Notes under the pieces: model-generated | What the model was told of the DNA's origin: nothing | What the model saw: the letters and a program-made list of their open reading frames with translations, nothing else | The model's database searches: none | From: Lactarius indigo | Taxonomy: Eukaryota; Basidiomycota; Agaricomycetes; Russulales; Russulaceae | Direction: 5' to 3' | NCBI GenBank assembly: GCA_025766275.1 | Contig: JAFKAC010000086.1 | Location: 124,001-188,000 of the forward strand | Length of the DNA: 64,000 nucleotides | Part shown: one piece after another, positions 1-11,600 of the stretch | How the letters are laid out: every line of letters starts with the position of its first letter | Position numbering within the stretch: position 1 is the stretch's first letter | Made by a program: the position numbers and the translations under genes

Positions 1-904
1 CCACAGCAGCATCTCCACAAATGCACAAGTCCCCCAATGTGGCATATAAAGTGAAACTGAAGGCTACATTCAGTTTCAGTAGTTGGAAAAAGATCAAGAA
101 CTGGTCAATGGAGCCCTCTACGGATGCGGAAGCCTGACATGGAGGGGGGCTGAGAATGGGATTGACAGTATGCTGGGATCACATCTGCCAATTCTGGAGG
201 GGTAAAGTTGGCTGGGGTGGGGCAGAAAGGCAATGAGTGCGAGCAGGTAGTGCTGGGATTACTGTTACAGAGTACATGAACAAGGATCTGACTGGTATGA
301 CATTTACACATTGTGCAGCTTGCCAGCATTGAACAATCCCCCAACGTGATCCACTTCACCATGCACAGATGGAACTTGACAAACTAGCACATGAGGTTTC
401 CTTCTGCACCATTGTTGGCTCGCCTTGCAAAGGCTGCAACACATTCATGTGACGTGCTGCCTGCTCCACACATGGATGGTTGTGTTAGAACATCCACATG
501 CAGGGGACATTGGGCAGATCATGTCATCAGAAAAGCAGATGCAGTGACAAAGAAAAGCCTCAGGGATTAGTATATTCTTTGAATTGTACACATACTAGGA
601 ATCCATCTCTTTACTTTTCGATACTGCCCACTGTGCCTGACCACCTGCCACCTACCTGCAACTTGTTCATTTTTCCTCTCACACAATAATAATATAATAT
701 TGTACAACATATGTCAAGTCATCATTTTTTCATGTAAATCATGCTGCTGGGCACACAGGTGAACTAATTTCAATAAACCAATGTAAAATCAAACTATCAA
801 TTGTAGTTCAAGTATGAGAAAAGTGTATAAATGACAAATAAATAAGATATTCTGTTGAACCTGCTAAATTGACATCAATTGTCAGATGGAGCTTTTCCTG
901 ATGA
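1..904. other. Unclassified sequence
   Basis: No recognisable coding, LTR or RNA motif on either strand. Only short frames without conserved motifs are present. It could be flanking genomic DNA or an unrecognised old repeat. Confidence 0.4.
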
Positions 905-1295
905 GTGAGAACTGATGTGGACCAGGAGCATACAGAGTACTCTACTTATACTATACTGAGGTGTGACACTAGTACAAGGAGGGTAATACAGAGTCACAGA
1001 CTACCAGGAGCATTGTTCTACATACAGGACAAAAGGAGTGTACTAAAGGAGAACAAAGTGACTAGAACAAAGGAAGTCCAGACAAGTATGATATCATAGT
1101 GACATCACAATAAAGATAACACTACAAAGGGAACAAAGCAGAAAGTACAATGAAGAGTCCAGAGTAGTCCATATGATGTCATTGTACAGTGATGTCATAG
1201 AAGTCCTACATTGTACAGATCTAATCTAATCTAAAGTAGTCCGAAATCTACAAGTCCTTTTGAGCCACTAAGTGCACAAGGGCTACTTATCAACA
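905..1295 (-). repeat. Truncated Copia-1 LTR
   Basis: Matches the Copia-1 LTR in reverse from the leader (GAACTGATGTGGACCAGG) to the terminal TTATCAACA. The outer end with TGATGAACAGC is missing, so no target-site duplication can be assigned. CpG sites seen in the full-length copy are TG or CA here, as expected of an old copy. Confidence 0.85.
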
Positions 1296-1422
1296 AGGAG
1301 GAGGTGGGGGAGGTGAGGAGAAGAAGGTGAGCAAGGTGATGCTGGAGGAGGTGGTGGTGGTGGTGAGTGAGAGGGAGGGAGGAGGAGGAGGCAAGTGAGG
1401 TGGTGGAGGTGGTGGAGGAGGC
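1296..1422. repeat. GGA/GGT-rich low-complexity tract
   Basis: Nearly pure purine/GT tract made of GGAGG, GGTGG and GAGGA units, between a truncated LTR and the Gypsy-B LTR. The reverse strand would read as Pro/Ser/His-rich peptide, which I take as a by-product. Such G-runs could form quadruplexes. Confidence 0.75.
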
Positions 1423-2662
1423 TGTGGGAAACTCACTATCACTCGACAGTGAGGGGTAAGGCTGGAGACAACAGCAGGCAAGATAGAGACAGAGAATGAT
1501 GAACAGCATGCAGAGATCCAATACTCACAGTGAGACAAAGTACTGTGGTGAGATAATGGGGCAGCTGGAAGCAGCAACAGAGAGATCTTGCAGTAGTGAA
1601 GCAGAGGGGTGTCTGGCACACAGCAGTGAGAGAACTGATGATGGTATTACAGAGGAGAGAACATACCTGGCACACAGCAGTGAGAGAACTGATGTGGACC
1701 AGGAGTGTACAAGCACTACTACTTATACTATACAGGGGAGTGACACTAGTACAAGAGATGTAACGTAGAGTCACAGAATACAAGGTGCATTGTTCTACAT
1801 ACAGGACAAAGGAGTGTATCAAAAGGAGAACAAAGTGCAGAGAAATAAAGAAGGTCCAGAACAAGATGATATCATGATGACATCACAATAAAGATAATGC
1901 TGTAAAGAGAACAAGGATGAAAGTACAATGAGGAGTCTGGAGTAGTCCATATGATGTCATTGTACAGTGATGTCATAGATAAGTAGAATAGTCTGAGATT
2001 GTACAGATCAAATCTAATCTACAGAAGTCCAATTAATCTTATCTAAAGCAGTCCATATCTGCAAGTCCTTCTAGAGCTGCTAAGTGCGCAAGGGTCACTT
2101 ATCAACAGAGAGATTGTTGAGGGCAAAAGGGAGGTGTCTTGGCTCAAAGGAAGTAGTGGTGCACAAGGAGTGGGGCACTTGAAAGAGCTAGGAGGCAAGA
2201 GGGAAGATGTCACAAGTGGACAGTCTAAGGGACTGTCCAATAGATTGTGCTAACTTATATACTACAAGGGGTGGTCTGTGCATAGGTTTAGGGCAGGCTT
2301 AGGGCCTGTCCATGAGTGCTGCACAATACTGTGGATTGGAACATTCCAGAGACAAGTATTAATACTGTCCAATCAGAAAGGGTCTAAACATAGATTGACT
2401 GTGCCACACAGTCAATGATGCCATATTGTGCCATAGTGGCATGATTCCACAGTAACTGTGGAAATCCCATGATTGATACACATGTACCTTCATGTAACTT
2501 GAAAGACAGAGCAATCATGTGATGAGTCACATGATTGTTGAAGAGTGAAGTTCAGACTCCAATTCCAGATTTCCCTTTTTAGGAAGTTGATGACATAAGA
2601 CTGGGCTGGCATGGACTGGTCCTAAGCACCTGAGTCATGACCAGGTTTATAGGTTCATGACA
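1423..2662 (-). repeat. Gypsy-B 3' LTR, interrupted
   Basis: Starts TGTGGGAAACTCAC and ends AGGTTCATGACA on the plus strand, so it is a TG...CA LTR. It shares the central block (GGACAGTC...GACTGTCC hairpin and TATATAAG on the minus strand) with the Gypsy-A LTR but has a different outer end. A solo Copia-1 LTR splits it at 1497-2107. Confidence 0.8.
1497..2107 (-). repeat. Solo Copia-1 LTR (leader intron present)
   Basis: 611 bp, from TGATGAACAGC to TTATCAACA. Flanks GAGAA and GAGAG match at 4 of 5 positions, so the target duplication has one change. Two leader repeat copies are present, both of the GCAGTGAGAGAACTGAT type. Confidence 0.9.
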
Positions 2663-3286
2663 GTATCCCCTTTTTATCATTGTGCTATACCGCTAGCACT
2701 GGTTGGTTTGGGTCTAGGGGCACTGGGGTTGGCCTTGTGGAATTGTTGGACAAGGTCTTGGGTGTGGGTCATTTGGGAGGCTGGAAGCCAGGAATTTTCA
2801 GAGTTGGGGTATCCCTTCCACTTGATCAGGTAAAGTATGCCCTTTTTATTAGGCAATACCTTGGACTGTAGGACCTTTTCAACTTCATAGTGTTCATTTT
2901 CTCCTTGAACAATTTCAGGAGGTGGTCAAGTGAAGTTAGGGCCATGTGTAGTGTTTTCTTTGTATGGGGAGATCAGAGAGTTGTGGAAGACTGGGTGGAT
3001 GCACCATGTTTTTGGGAGCAGGAGCCTGCAGTTAACTCCCCAGGTGGAAAGGACTTTAAATGGTCCATGGCATCTTAGGACAAGTTTAGCTTTTGGATGG
3101 GTAGTGTGGATATTGGTTCCTTCCAACCAGACTAGATTGCCTGATTTGAATTCATGAGAGGGGGTAGATGTTTTTGACCCTCTCATTACTTCTGCTGCTA
3201 CTTTAAGGGCTGCCATAACTTCAGAGCATATCTGGTTTAGTGTGTGCAGTCTTTCCTTGGCTGTAGGTATTTTGGTGGTGAAATGG
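2663..3286 (-). pseudogene. Gypsy-B pol 3' end: integrase C-terminus and chromodomain
   Basis: Minus strand. Readable stretches include NLVWLEGTNIHTTHPKAKL, HGPFKVLSTWGVNC, PVFHNSLISPYKENTTHGPNFT in part, then a degraded chromodomain running into the polypurine tract next to the LTR. These are the integrase GPY/F-type end and the chromodomain thought to tether chromoviruses to heterochromatin. A Copia-1 LTR insertion at 3287 interrupts it and the frame is broken. Confidence 0.85.
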
Positions 3287-3423
3287 TGATGAACAGCAAG
3301 GTGAACAGGGACTATACTCACAGTGACAAGAGGACTGTGGTGAGATATAGGCAGCAGCTGGGAAGCAGAGAGGAGTCTTGCAGGTGAAGCAGAATAGTGT
3401 CTGGCACACAAGCAGTGAGAACT

Positions 3424-4565
3424 TGATGAATAGCACAGACAGATCCAGTACTCACAGTGACAAAGGAGACTGTGGTTGTTGATAAGTAGCCTGTGCGCAC
3501 TTAGCAGCTCTAATGGACTTGTAGATAATGGACTACAGTAGATTAGATTATTCATTTTGATCTGTACAATCTGGACTATGACATCACATGTATATGACAT
3601 CATATGGACTATTCCAGACCTACTATTGTACTACGTTTCTTTGTTCTACTTTTGTTCTTATCTTTATTATGATGTCACTATGATATCATCCTGCTCTAGA
3701 CTCTTCTTGTTCTCATCGCCTTGTTCTCTTTATATCCACTCTTTTGTGTCCTATATAGAACAATGCATCTTGTATTCTGTGACTAGGCATTACTCACCTT
3801 GTAGTACTGTCACTCCCTGTATGAGTATAAGTAGAGTACCATGTATGCTCCTGGTCCACATCAGTTCCTCACTGTTGTGTGCCAGGTATGTCCCCTCTTC
3901 CCCAATGTATTATCAGTTCCTCACTGTTGTGTGCCAGACACCCTCTGCTTTCACTGCAAGACTTCCCCTCTGCTGCTTACCAGTTACACCTTATATCTCA
4001 CCACAGACTCTTTTGCCCTCTGTGAGTATAGGTTCTATCTGTGCTGTTCATCAGTGGTGAGATACTAAATGCAGCTGGTAGGCAGCAGAGGGAACTGTCA
4101 AGCAAGTGAAGCAAAGGTGTTCTGGCACACAAGCAGTGAGAACTGATGTGGACCAGGAGCATACATAGTTCACTACTTATACTGTTTACAGGTGTGACAC
4201 TAGTACAAGGAAGTAACATAGGGTCACATAGTACAAGGGACATTGTTCTACATGTGGACAAAAGGAATGTACAGATGGAGAACAAGGAGCATAAAAATAA
4301 AGAAAGTCCAGACTGAAATGATATCATAATGACATCACAATAAAGATAGAGCTAAAGAAAGAACAAAGGTGTAGTTCAATGACATGTCCAGAGGAGTCCA
4401 CATGATGTCATAGTACAGTGATGTCATAGATAAGTAAATACAAGGTGTCTAAGATTGTACAGATCAATATCTAATCTACATGTCCTGTATATCTAATCTA
4501 AAGCAGTCCATGCTGCAAGTCTGGTCCATATGAGCCACTAAGTGCACAAGGGTCACTTATCAACA
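3424..4565 (-). repeat. Nested solo Copia-1 LTR (intron absent)
   Basis: Own sequence 3424-3476 and 4059-4565. Target duplication GAACT (3419-3423, 4566-4570) lies inside the outer LTR. Only a single leader repeat is present. It is split by a plus-strand copy at 3477. Confidence 0.9.
3477..4053 (+). repeat. Innermost solo Copia-1 LTR (intron present)
   Basis: Runs TGTTGATAAG to TGTTCATCA, 577 bp, with target duplication GTGGT (3472-3476, 4054-4058) inside the 3424-4565 LTR. Carries two copies of the CAGTTCCTCACTGTTGTG repeat around GTATGT. Confidence 0.92.
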
Positions 4566-5125
4566 GAACTGATGTTTAATATTACAGTGGAGGGAACATA
4601 CCTGGCACACAAGCAGTGAGAACTGATGTGGACCAGGAGTGTACATGGTACTCTACTTATACTCCTACAGAGAGTGACAATAGTACAATGCAGGTAACAC
4701 TAGTGACAGAATACAAGGGTGGTATTGTTCTACAAATGGACAAAGGAGTTGATGCTTTGAGAACAAAGAAGGGAGAACAAGGAGAGTCCAGAGCTAAATG
4801 ATATCATAGTGACATCATAATATGATGAACAGCATGCAGAGATCCAATACTCGCAGTGAGACAAAGTGTACTGTGGTGAGATAATGGGGCAGCTGGAAGC
4901 AGCAACAGAGAGAGAGATCTTGCAGAGGTGAAGCAGAGGGGTGTCTGGCACACAGAGCAGTGAGAACTGATGTGGACCAGGGTGTACAAGCAGTCTACTT
5001 ATACTGTACAGAGGTGTGACACTAGTACAAGGGAAGTAACTATAAGTCACAGAGTACAAGGGATGCATTGTTCTACAACAGGACAAAGGAGTGTGCATAA
5101 GGAGAACAAGGTGTATAGAACAAGA

Positions 5126-6317
5126 TGATGAACAGCACACAAAGAGATCATACTCACAGAGGCAAAGAGTCTGTGGTGAGATATGATAGGGTGGCTGGAG
5201 GCAGCAACAGGGAGGTCAAGCAGTGTAAAGCAAGATGGTAGTCTGTGTTGATAAGTGACCCTTGCGCACTTAGCGGCTCGTACGGACCAGACTTGCAGCA
5301 TGGACTGCTTTAGATTAGATATACAGGACTTGTAGATTAGATACTGTTTGATCTGTACAATCTGGACTTATCATTGTGTCATACATGACATCACTACACT
5401 TCTATGACATCATAACATCTGGACTCTGCGTTGTATATTGTCTTTGTACTTTCCTTTGTTCCATACTTAGCTTTATCCTTATTATGATGTCACTATGATA
5501 TCATTTGCTTCTGGACTCTCCTTATTCTTTCTTCCCTTATTCTCAGAACGTCCACTCTTTTGTCTGTTTGTAGAACAATACTTCCTTGTACTGCGTGACT
5601 TAGTGTTACATCCCTTGTACAGTGTCACTACCAGAAAGTGTATAAGTAGAGTACCATGTACGCTCCTGGTCCACATCAGTTCTCACTGCTTGTGTGCCAG
5701 GTAAGCCTCTTCTCTCTAATGTAACAACATCAGTTCTCACTGCTTGTGTGCCAGACCCTTTGCTTCAAACTGCAACTCCCTGTCTCACCTCTGCTTCCAG
5801 CGTCCCTGCATATCTCACCACAGTCTCCTTTGTCACTGTGAGTATGCTCTCTGTGTTTGCTGTTCATCAGTCTGGCACACAGCAGAGTGAGAACTGATGT
5901 GGACCAGGGTGTACAGAGTACTCTACTTATACTATACAGAGGTGTGACACTAATACAAGAGTATTAACACAGAGTCACAGAATACAAGGAGTGTTGTTCT
6001 ACATACAGGACAAAAGGAGTGTACCAAAGGAGAACAAGGCAACTAGAACAAAGAAAGTCCAGACAAGGATGATATCATAGTGACATCATAATAGAGATAA
6101 GAGCTAGAAAGGAACAAAGGACAAAGTACAATGAAGTGTCCGAAGTGTTCTACATGATGTCATTGTACATGATGTCATACATGACACAATGATAAGCGCT
6201 AGATTGTACAGATCAAATCTATGTAATCTACAAGTCCAATTAATCTAATCTAAAGCAGTCCATGCTGCAAGTCTGGTCCATACAAGCCGCTAAGTGCATG
6301 TGGGTCACTTATCAACA
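5126..6317 (-). repeat. Nested solo Copia-1 LTR (intron absent)
   Basis: Own sequence 5126-5245 and 5875-6317. Target duplication CAAGA (5121-5125, 6318-6322) inside the 4823-6569 LTR. Single leader repeat. Confidence 0.9.
5246..5869 (+). repeat. Innermost solo Copia-1 LTR (intron present)
   Basis: 624 bp with target duplication GTCTG (5241-5245, 5870-5874), inside the 5126-6317 LTR: four nested levels counting the outer LTR. The intron-like segment starts GTAAGC, and both repeats are of the TTCTCACTGCTTGTG type. Confidence 0.92.
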
Positions 6318-6768
6318 CAAGAGAGTGTCTAGACAAGTATGATATCATAGTGGCATCACAATAAGGATAACACTAGAAAGGGAACAAAGGATGAAGTACA
6401 ATGAAGAGTCTGGAGTAGTCCATATGATTTTATTGTACAGTGATGTCATGGAAGTGCTAGATTGTACAGATCAAATCTAATCTACATAAGTCCACTTTAT
6501 CTAATCTATAGCAGTCCATATCTGCAAGTCCATTAGAGCTGCTAAGTGTGCACAGGCTACTTATCAACATAATAAAGATAAGAACAAAAACAGAACAAAG
6601 AGACGTAGTACAATGAAGAGTCTGGAAGTAGTCCATATGATGTCATTGTACAGTGATGTCATAGTCCAGATTGTACAGATCAAACTAAGTAATCTAATCT
6701 AAAGTAGTCCGAAATCTACAAGTCCTTTAGAGCTGCTAAGTGCACAAGGGTCACTTATCAACAAATGG

Positions 6769-6968
6769 ATGGGGGAAATGAACTCTGGTTTGTACCCATA
6801 CCAAACTTCAAAGGGTGATTTGTGGGTTGTGCTATGTTGTCAGGCGTTGTGTGCAAATTCCATGAACAGAATTAGATCTACCCAGTTGTCTTGTTGGAAG
6901 TTACAGAAAACATGGAGGTATTGTTCAAGTTCTTGATTAACATGTTCAGTTTCTCCATCAGTTTGCAG
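6769..6968 (-). pseudogene. Gypsy-B integrase fragment
   Basis: Continues the Gypsy-B frame after the LTR nest. It matches the Gypsy-A integrase segment covering the NFQQDNWVDLIPFMEFAHN-like region and the conserved EHVNQ..QYL area, in decayed form. Bounded on the right by another Copia-1 LTR. Confidence 0.75.
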
Positions 6969-7525
6969 TGTTGATAAGTGACCCCTGTGCACTTAGTGGC
7001 TCAAAAAGGACTTGCAGATACAGACTGCTTTAGATAAGATATATTGGACTTGTAGATTAGATTATATGATCTGTACAATCTCAGACTTCTTAGCTTATCT
7101 ATGACATCATGTACAATGACATCATATGGACTACTTCCGGACTTTTCATTGTACTACATCTCCTTGTTCTGCTTTTGACCTTATCTTTATTATGATGTCA
7201 CTATGATATCATCTTGCTCTGGACTCTTCTTGTTCTCATCACCTTGTTCTCTTTATATTCACTCCTTTGTGTCCTATATAGAACAATGCGTCTTGTATTC
7301 TGTGACTAGGTGTTACTCACCTTGTAGTACTGTCACTTCCTGTATGAGTATAAGTAGAGTACCATGTACGCTCCTGGTCCACATCAGTTCCTCACTGTTG
7401 TGTGCCAGACTATTACTCTGCTTCACTTGCTTGACACCCCCTCTGCTGCTATCCAGTTGCTGCCTGTCTCTCACCACAGTCACCTTTGCCACTGTGAGTA
7501 TAGGTTCTGTCTTTGCTGTTCATTA
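6969..7525 (+). repeat. Solo Copia-1 LTR (intron absent)
   Basis: Starts TGTTGATAAG and ends TGTTCATTA (terminal CA now TA). Target duplication TGCAG (6964-6968, 7526-7530). Single leader repeat. Confidence 0.9.
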
Positions 7526-7530
7526 TGCAG

Positions 7531-7766
7531 GTGGAAGGCTGTAGATAGTGTGGATTTGACTCCTAGCTTGCTCCATATTTCTTGCATAACTTTTGATGCA
7601 AACTGAGGGCCTCTGTCAGATATGACTTGTTATGGTAGGCCAGTACATCTCCAAACATTTTCAAGGTAAAGTTGGGCTATTTCATCTGCAGTAATGGTTT
7701 TGTTGCAAGGGGAAATGACTACTGCTTTGCTAAGTCAATTGACCAATACAAATAGTGAATCATAGT
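7531..7766 (-). pseudogene. Gypsy-B integrase core fragment
   Basis: Decayed integrase core matching the Gypsy-A stretch around SDRGPQFASKVMQEIW and the VVISPCNKT region. It is cut at 7766 by solo LTR J and resumes at 25090. Confidence 0.75.
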
Positions 7767-7948
7767 TGTCACGCTCACAAGGAGCATTTGGTCATTCAAA
7801 GGGTAAGTGGATCTGATCTCCCCCACTTGCAGGAGGTGGGTGCTAAGTGTCGTTCTTAGCGTTGTGATTGGAGCTCAAGTCAGCTGTCTGAGAGGGAGGG
7901 AAGACTCACATCTCAGATACAGACAGGTGAGTAGACTTAGGGTCTACT

Positions 7949-8622
7949 TGTGATGACTCACTGTCACTCGACAGGGGGTCACAACGAAGGCAGAGACTGG
8001 GGGCTGAGGAGGGTGTGGAGAACGATGAGGGAGGACAGAAGAACACAAGATACGCTCTTGGCTCAAAGAGGAGTAGTGGCGCGTGATGAGCGGGGCACTC
8101 GAAGGAGCTGAGAGGCAAGAGGGAGGATGTCACAAGTGGACAGTCTGAGGGACTGTCCGTAGAATTGCACCAGCTTATATACTACAGGGGGTGGTCTGTG
8201 CGTAACTTTAGGGCAGGCTTAGGGCCTGTCCACGGGTGCTGCGCAGTACTGCGCAAGGGAACATTCTAGAGACATCTAACAATAGAGTCCAATCAGAATG
8301 TGTTTAAACATAGAACAACTGTGCCGCAGTCAATGGCACAATCTTGCGTCAGGATGGTGTGATTCTGCAGTCAATGCGGGAATCCCCGAGGGGTGGTGAC
8401 TTGGTTGGTTATCTTCATTGAATGATTGACAATCAACTGTTGATAAGTACACATGTACACAACACGTGGTTTGAGAGGCGTGACTGATCACATGATCGTT
8501 TGAGAACAGAATTCAAACTCCGATTCGGAATTCCCCTTTAGGAAGGTGATTACATAAGACCAGGCTGGCGCAGACCGGTCCTAAGCACCCTTGAGTCACG
8601 ACCAAGTTATAGGTTCGTGACA
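7949..8622 (-). repeat. Gypsy-A 3' LTR
   Basis: 674 bp. Plus-strand reading TGTGATGACTC to GTTCGTGACA. It contains TATATAAG on the minus strand followed by the hairpin GGACAGTC-CCTCA-GACTGTCC at the expected RNA start. Confidence 0.95.
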
Positions 8623-8635
8623 GTATCCCCTTTTT
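8623..8635 (-). promoter_or_regulatory. Gypsy-A polypurine tract
   Basis: AAAAAGGGGATAC on the minus strand directly against the 3' LTR. This is the expected plus-strand primer site. The pol stop codon (TAA, 8634-8636) overlaps it. Confidence 0.85.
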
Positions 8636-11600
8636 AGCGTTGTGCTATTCCACAAGCACTAATGTTCTTTGGTTGAGGGGCGGAGGGGTTGTCCTTGTGG
8701 AAACATTTGACAAGTTCTTGGGCATGGGACATTTGGGAGCCAGGGAGCCAGGAATTCTCAGAGTCAGGATACCCCTTCCACTTGATCAAGTAAAGTATGC
8801 CTTTCTTGTTAGGCAATACCTTTGACTGCAGGACCTTTTCGACTTCATAGTGTTCGTCTTCCCCTTGGACAATTTTGGGGGGTGGTCGAGTGAAGTTAGG
8901 GCCATGTGTGGTGTTTTCTTTGTATGGAGAGATCAAGGAGTTATGGAAGACTGGGTGGATTTGCCATGCCTTTGGGAGTTGGAGTTTGCAGTTAACTCCC
9001 CAGGAAGATAGGACTTTAAAAGGACCATGGCGTTGTGGAGCGAGTTTAGCTTTGGGGTGGGTAGTGTGGATATTAGTCCCTTCCAGCCAGACTAGATTGC
9101 CTTCATTGAACTTGTGGGAGGTCATGGTTGACTTGGAATTTCTCATTACTTCTGCAGCAATTTTGAGGGCTGCAGTGACTTCAGAGCAGATTCGGTTCAA
9201 CACGTTTAGTCTTTCTTTGGCTGCAGGTATCTTGCTATTGAAGTGGATGGGGGGAATGAACTCCAGATTGTACCCATACCACACTTCAAAGGGTGACTTG
9301 CGAGTTGCGCTGTGCTGTTGTGCGTTGTGCGCAAACTCCATGAATGGAATTAGGTCTACCCAATTGTCTTGTTGGAAGTTATAGAAGACATGAAGATACT
9401 GTTCAAGTTCTTGATTTACATGTTTGGTTTCTCCATCTGTTTGCGGATGGAAAGCCATGGATAGGGTAGATTTAACTCCTAATTTGTTCCAGATTTCTTG
9501 CATTACTTTCGATGCAAACTGAGGGCCTCTGTCAGAAATAACTTGTTGGGGTAGGCCAGTACGTCTCCAGATATTTTCCAGGTAGAGTTGAGCAGTTTCG
9601 TCTGCCATGATAGTCTTGTTACATGGGGAAATGACTACTGCTTTGCTGAGTCAATCAACAACTACGAACAACGAGTCGTAGTTGTAGGAGGAGGGGAAGT
9701 CTGTGATAAAATCCATTGTGATGGTTCCCCAGATTTCTTCAGGAATAGCATTGGGTTGCAGAGGTACTTGGGTTCGTGGTTTGATTTTCATGGATTGGCA
9801 GGTAGCGCATCCATTGACGTATTCTTTGACAAAGGTTGACATCCCTGCCCACCAAAAGTCTTGGGAAAGTAGTTCATAGGTTTTCCATCGCCCTGGGTGT
9901 CCTGTGGTGATGTGGTCGTGATACTGAGTTACAATGTCTCTTCGTAAGTTGTCATCTTTGGGTACATAGACTTGTCCTCGGAATAAGATGACTCCATCTT
10001 CTAAGTTCCACTCCTCTAACCCCTTGGTTAAGGATCGGGGGCCATTCTTTAAGAGGGTTTCTAGGGCTGTGGTGACTTCTTTGTTGTAAGTGTGTATTTC
10101 TCAGATGTGTTGTTGAAGGGTATTGTCGCCTTGGATAGTAACTGCAGTTCTTTGTACTGCATTAACAGAGAAAAATTTTGTATCCAGGAGCACTCGTTTT
10201 TCATCTTCATCCGCTATCCCCTTTTTATGATCTGGACGCTGGGACAGTGCATCAGACTTGTTCTGAACACCAGGCTTGTGGATGATGATGAACTGGAAAT
10301 GAGAGAGGAAAAGCGCCCACCGCGCTTGCCGTCGGGAAAGTTTCTGCTTCATCATGAAGTAGGCCAGGTTGTTATGGTTGGACCAGATTTCAGTGGAATC
10401 ACTATGTCCCTCGAGGTAGTGTCGGAAGGCATGAAGGGCATGAATAATGGCCAAAAGTTCCTTATCACAAATCTCATAGTGTCGTTCAGCAGGAAGAAGA
10501 GATTTCAATAGAAAGGCAACAGGGTGCCATTGGTGGAGAGCATCGGGTTGTTCAAGGACTGCACCTGTGGCAAAGTCACTGGCATCGGTGATGAGTCGGA
10601 AGGGCTTGGAGTGGTTGGGGAGGGCCAGGACAGGAGCTTCTGTGAAGCATTTGATCAGGGTGCGGAAAGTGCTTTCTGCCGGGGTACCCCAAGAAAAAGG
10701 CACATCTTTCTTGGTTAGATTGAAAAGTGGTCGGGCGATGGTGGAATAATCTTTGATAAATCGCCGGTAAAAATTGCAGAAGCCTAGGAAGGCTTGGACT
10801 TGTTTGACTGTTTGCGGGGTAGGCCACTTGGTAATCCCGGCAACTTTCGCAGGATCCATGGATACTTGGCCATTGGAAATAACGATGCCAAGGTATTCAA
10901 CAGAGGTTTGTGCAAACACGCACTTCTCGGGTTTCAGATAAAGGTCGTGGTGTTCCAGCCGTTGAACCATGTCATGTGTCAACGCTGTGAGGGAGGAAAT
11001 ATCTTCCGTGAAGATCAGGATGTCGTCCAGGTAGACTACTACATGTCCACCGTCAATCAGAGACTCAAAGACTTGGTTCATGAATGTTTGAAACATTGCT
11101 GGGGCATTGCAGAGACCGAATGTCATTACGGTCGGCTCAAAAAGACCTAGGGAGGTCTTGAAGGCTGCCTTGTGCTCGTTGCCTTCACAGATACGGATAT
11201 TGTTGTACCCCCAACGAATATCTAACTTGGTAAAATAACGCGTGTTGTGAAGTTTGTCGATTAACTTGGGAATAAGGGGTAGGAGTGCTGTGTTCTTGAT
11301 TGTAATGTCGTTTAGGGCTCGGTAATCTTGTACTGGTCGGAGTTTTCCATCCTTCTTGTCTACAAAGAAGGGGGAGGCCATGGGGGACTTGGATGGTCAG
11401 ATGTAACCTTTTCGCAGATGCTTGGAAATGTACTCCTTGAGTGTGTCAGCCTCTTTAGGTGTGAGTTGGTAGATGCCACAGTTCTTCATAGTGGCTCCAG
11501 GTTTCAGATCAATCGCATGATCCCAGGGTTGATGTTCAGGTAGACGGTGAGAGGCGTTCTCACTGAAGACTCGGGTGTATCGTTGGAAGTGACTTGGAAT

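Larger units (their letters stand above)
4823..6569 (-). repeat. Nested solo Copia-1 LTR (intron absent)
   Basis: Own sequence 4823-5125 and 6323-6569. Target duplication TAATA (4818-4822, 6570-6574) in the outer LTR. Single leader repeat. Confidence 0.9.
3287..6763 (-). repeat. Outer solo Copia-1 LTR of a six-LTR nest
   Basis: Own sequence 3287-3423, 4571-4822 and 6575-6763 (about 578 bp). Flanked by AATGG at 3282-3286 and 6764-6768. It holds two separate secondary insertions (3424-4565 and 4823-6569). The leader intron is present, with both repeat copies of the AAGCAGTGAGAACTGAT type. Confidence 0.9.

Noticed and set aside
1231..5301. Many Ser/Leu/Cys-rich frames such as those starting MFWTFFISLHF or MCCSSSCSIHL
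   Set aside because: They lie wholly in Copia-1 LTR copies, change frame between copies and show no conserved protein; they reflect LTR base composition.
3287..6763. Regularly repeated blocks suggesting a CRISPR-like or satellite array
   Set aside because: Each block is a complete or split LTR with its own target duplication; spacing and orientation are irregular.
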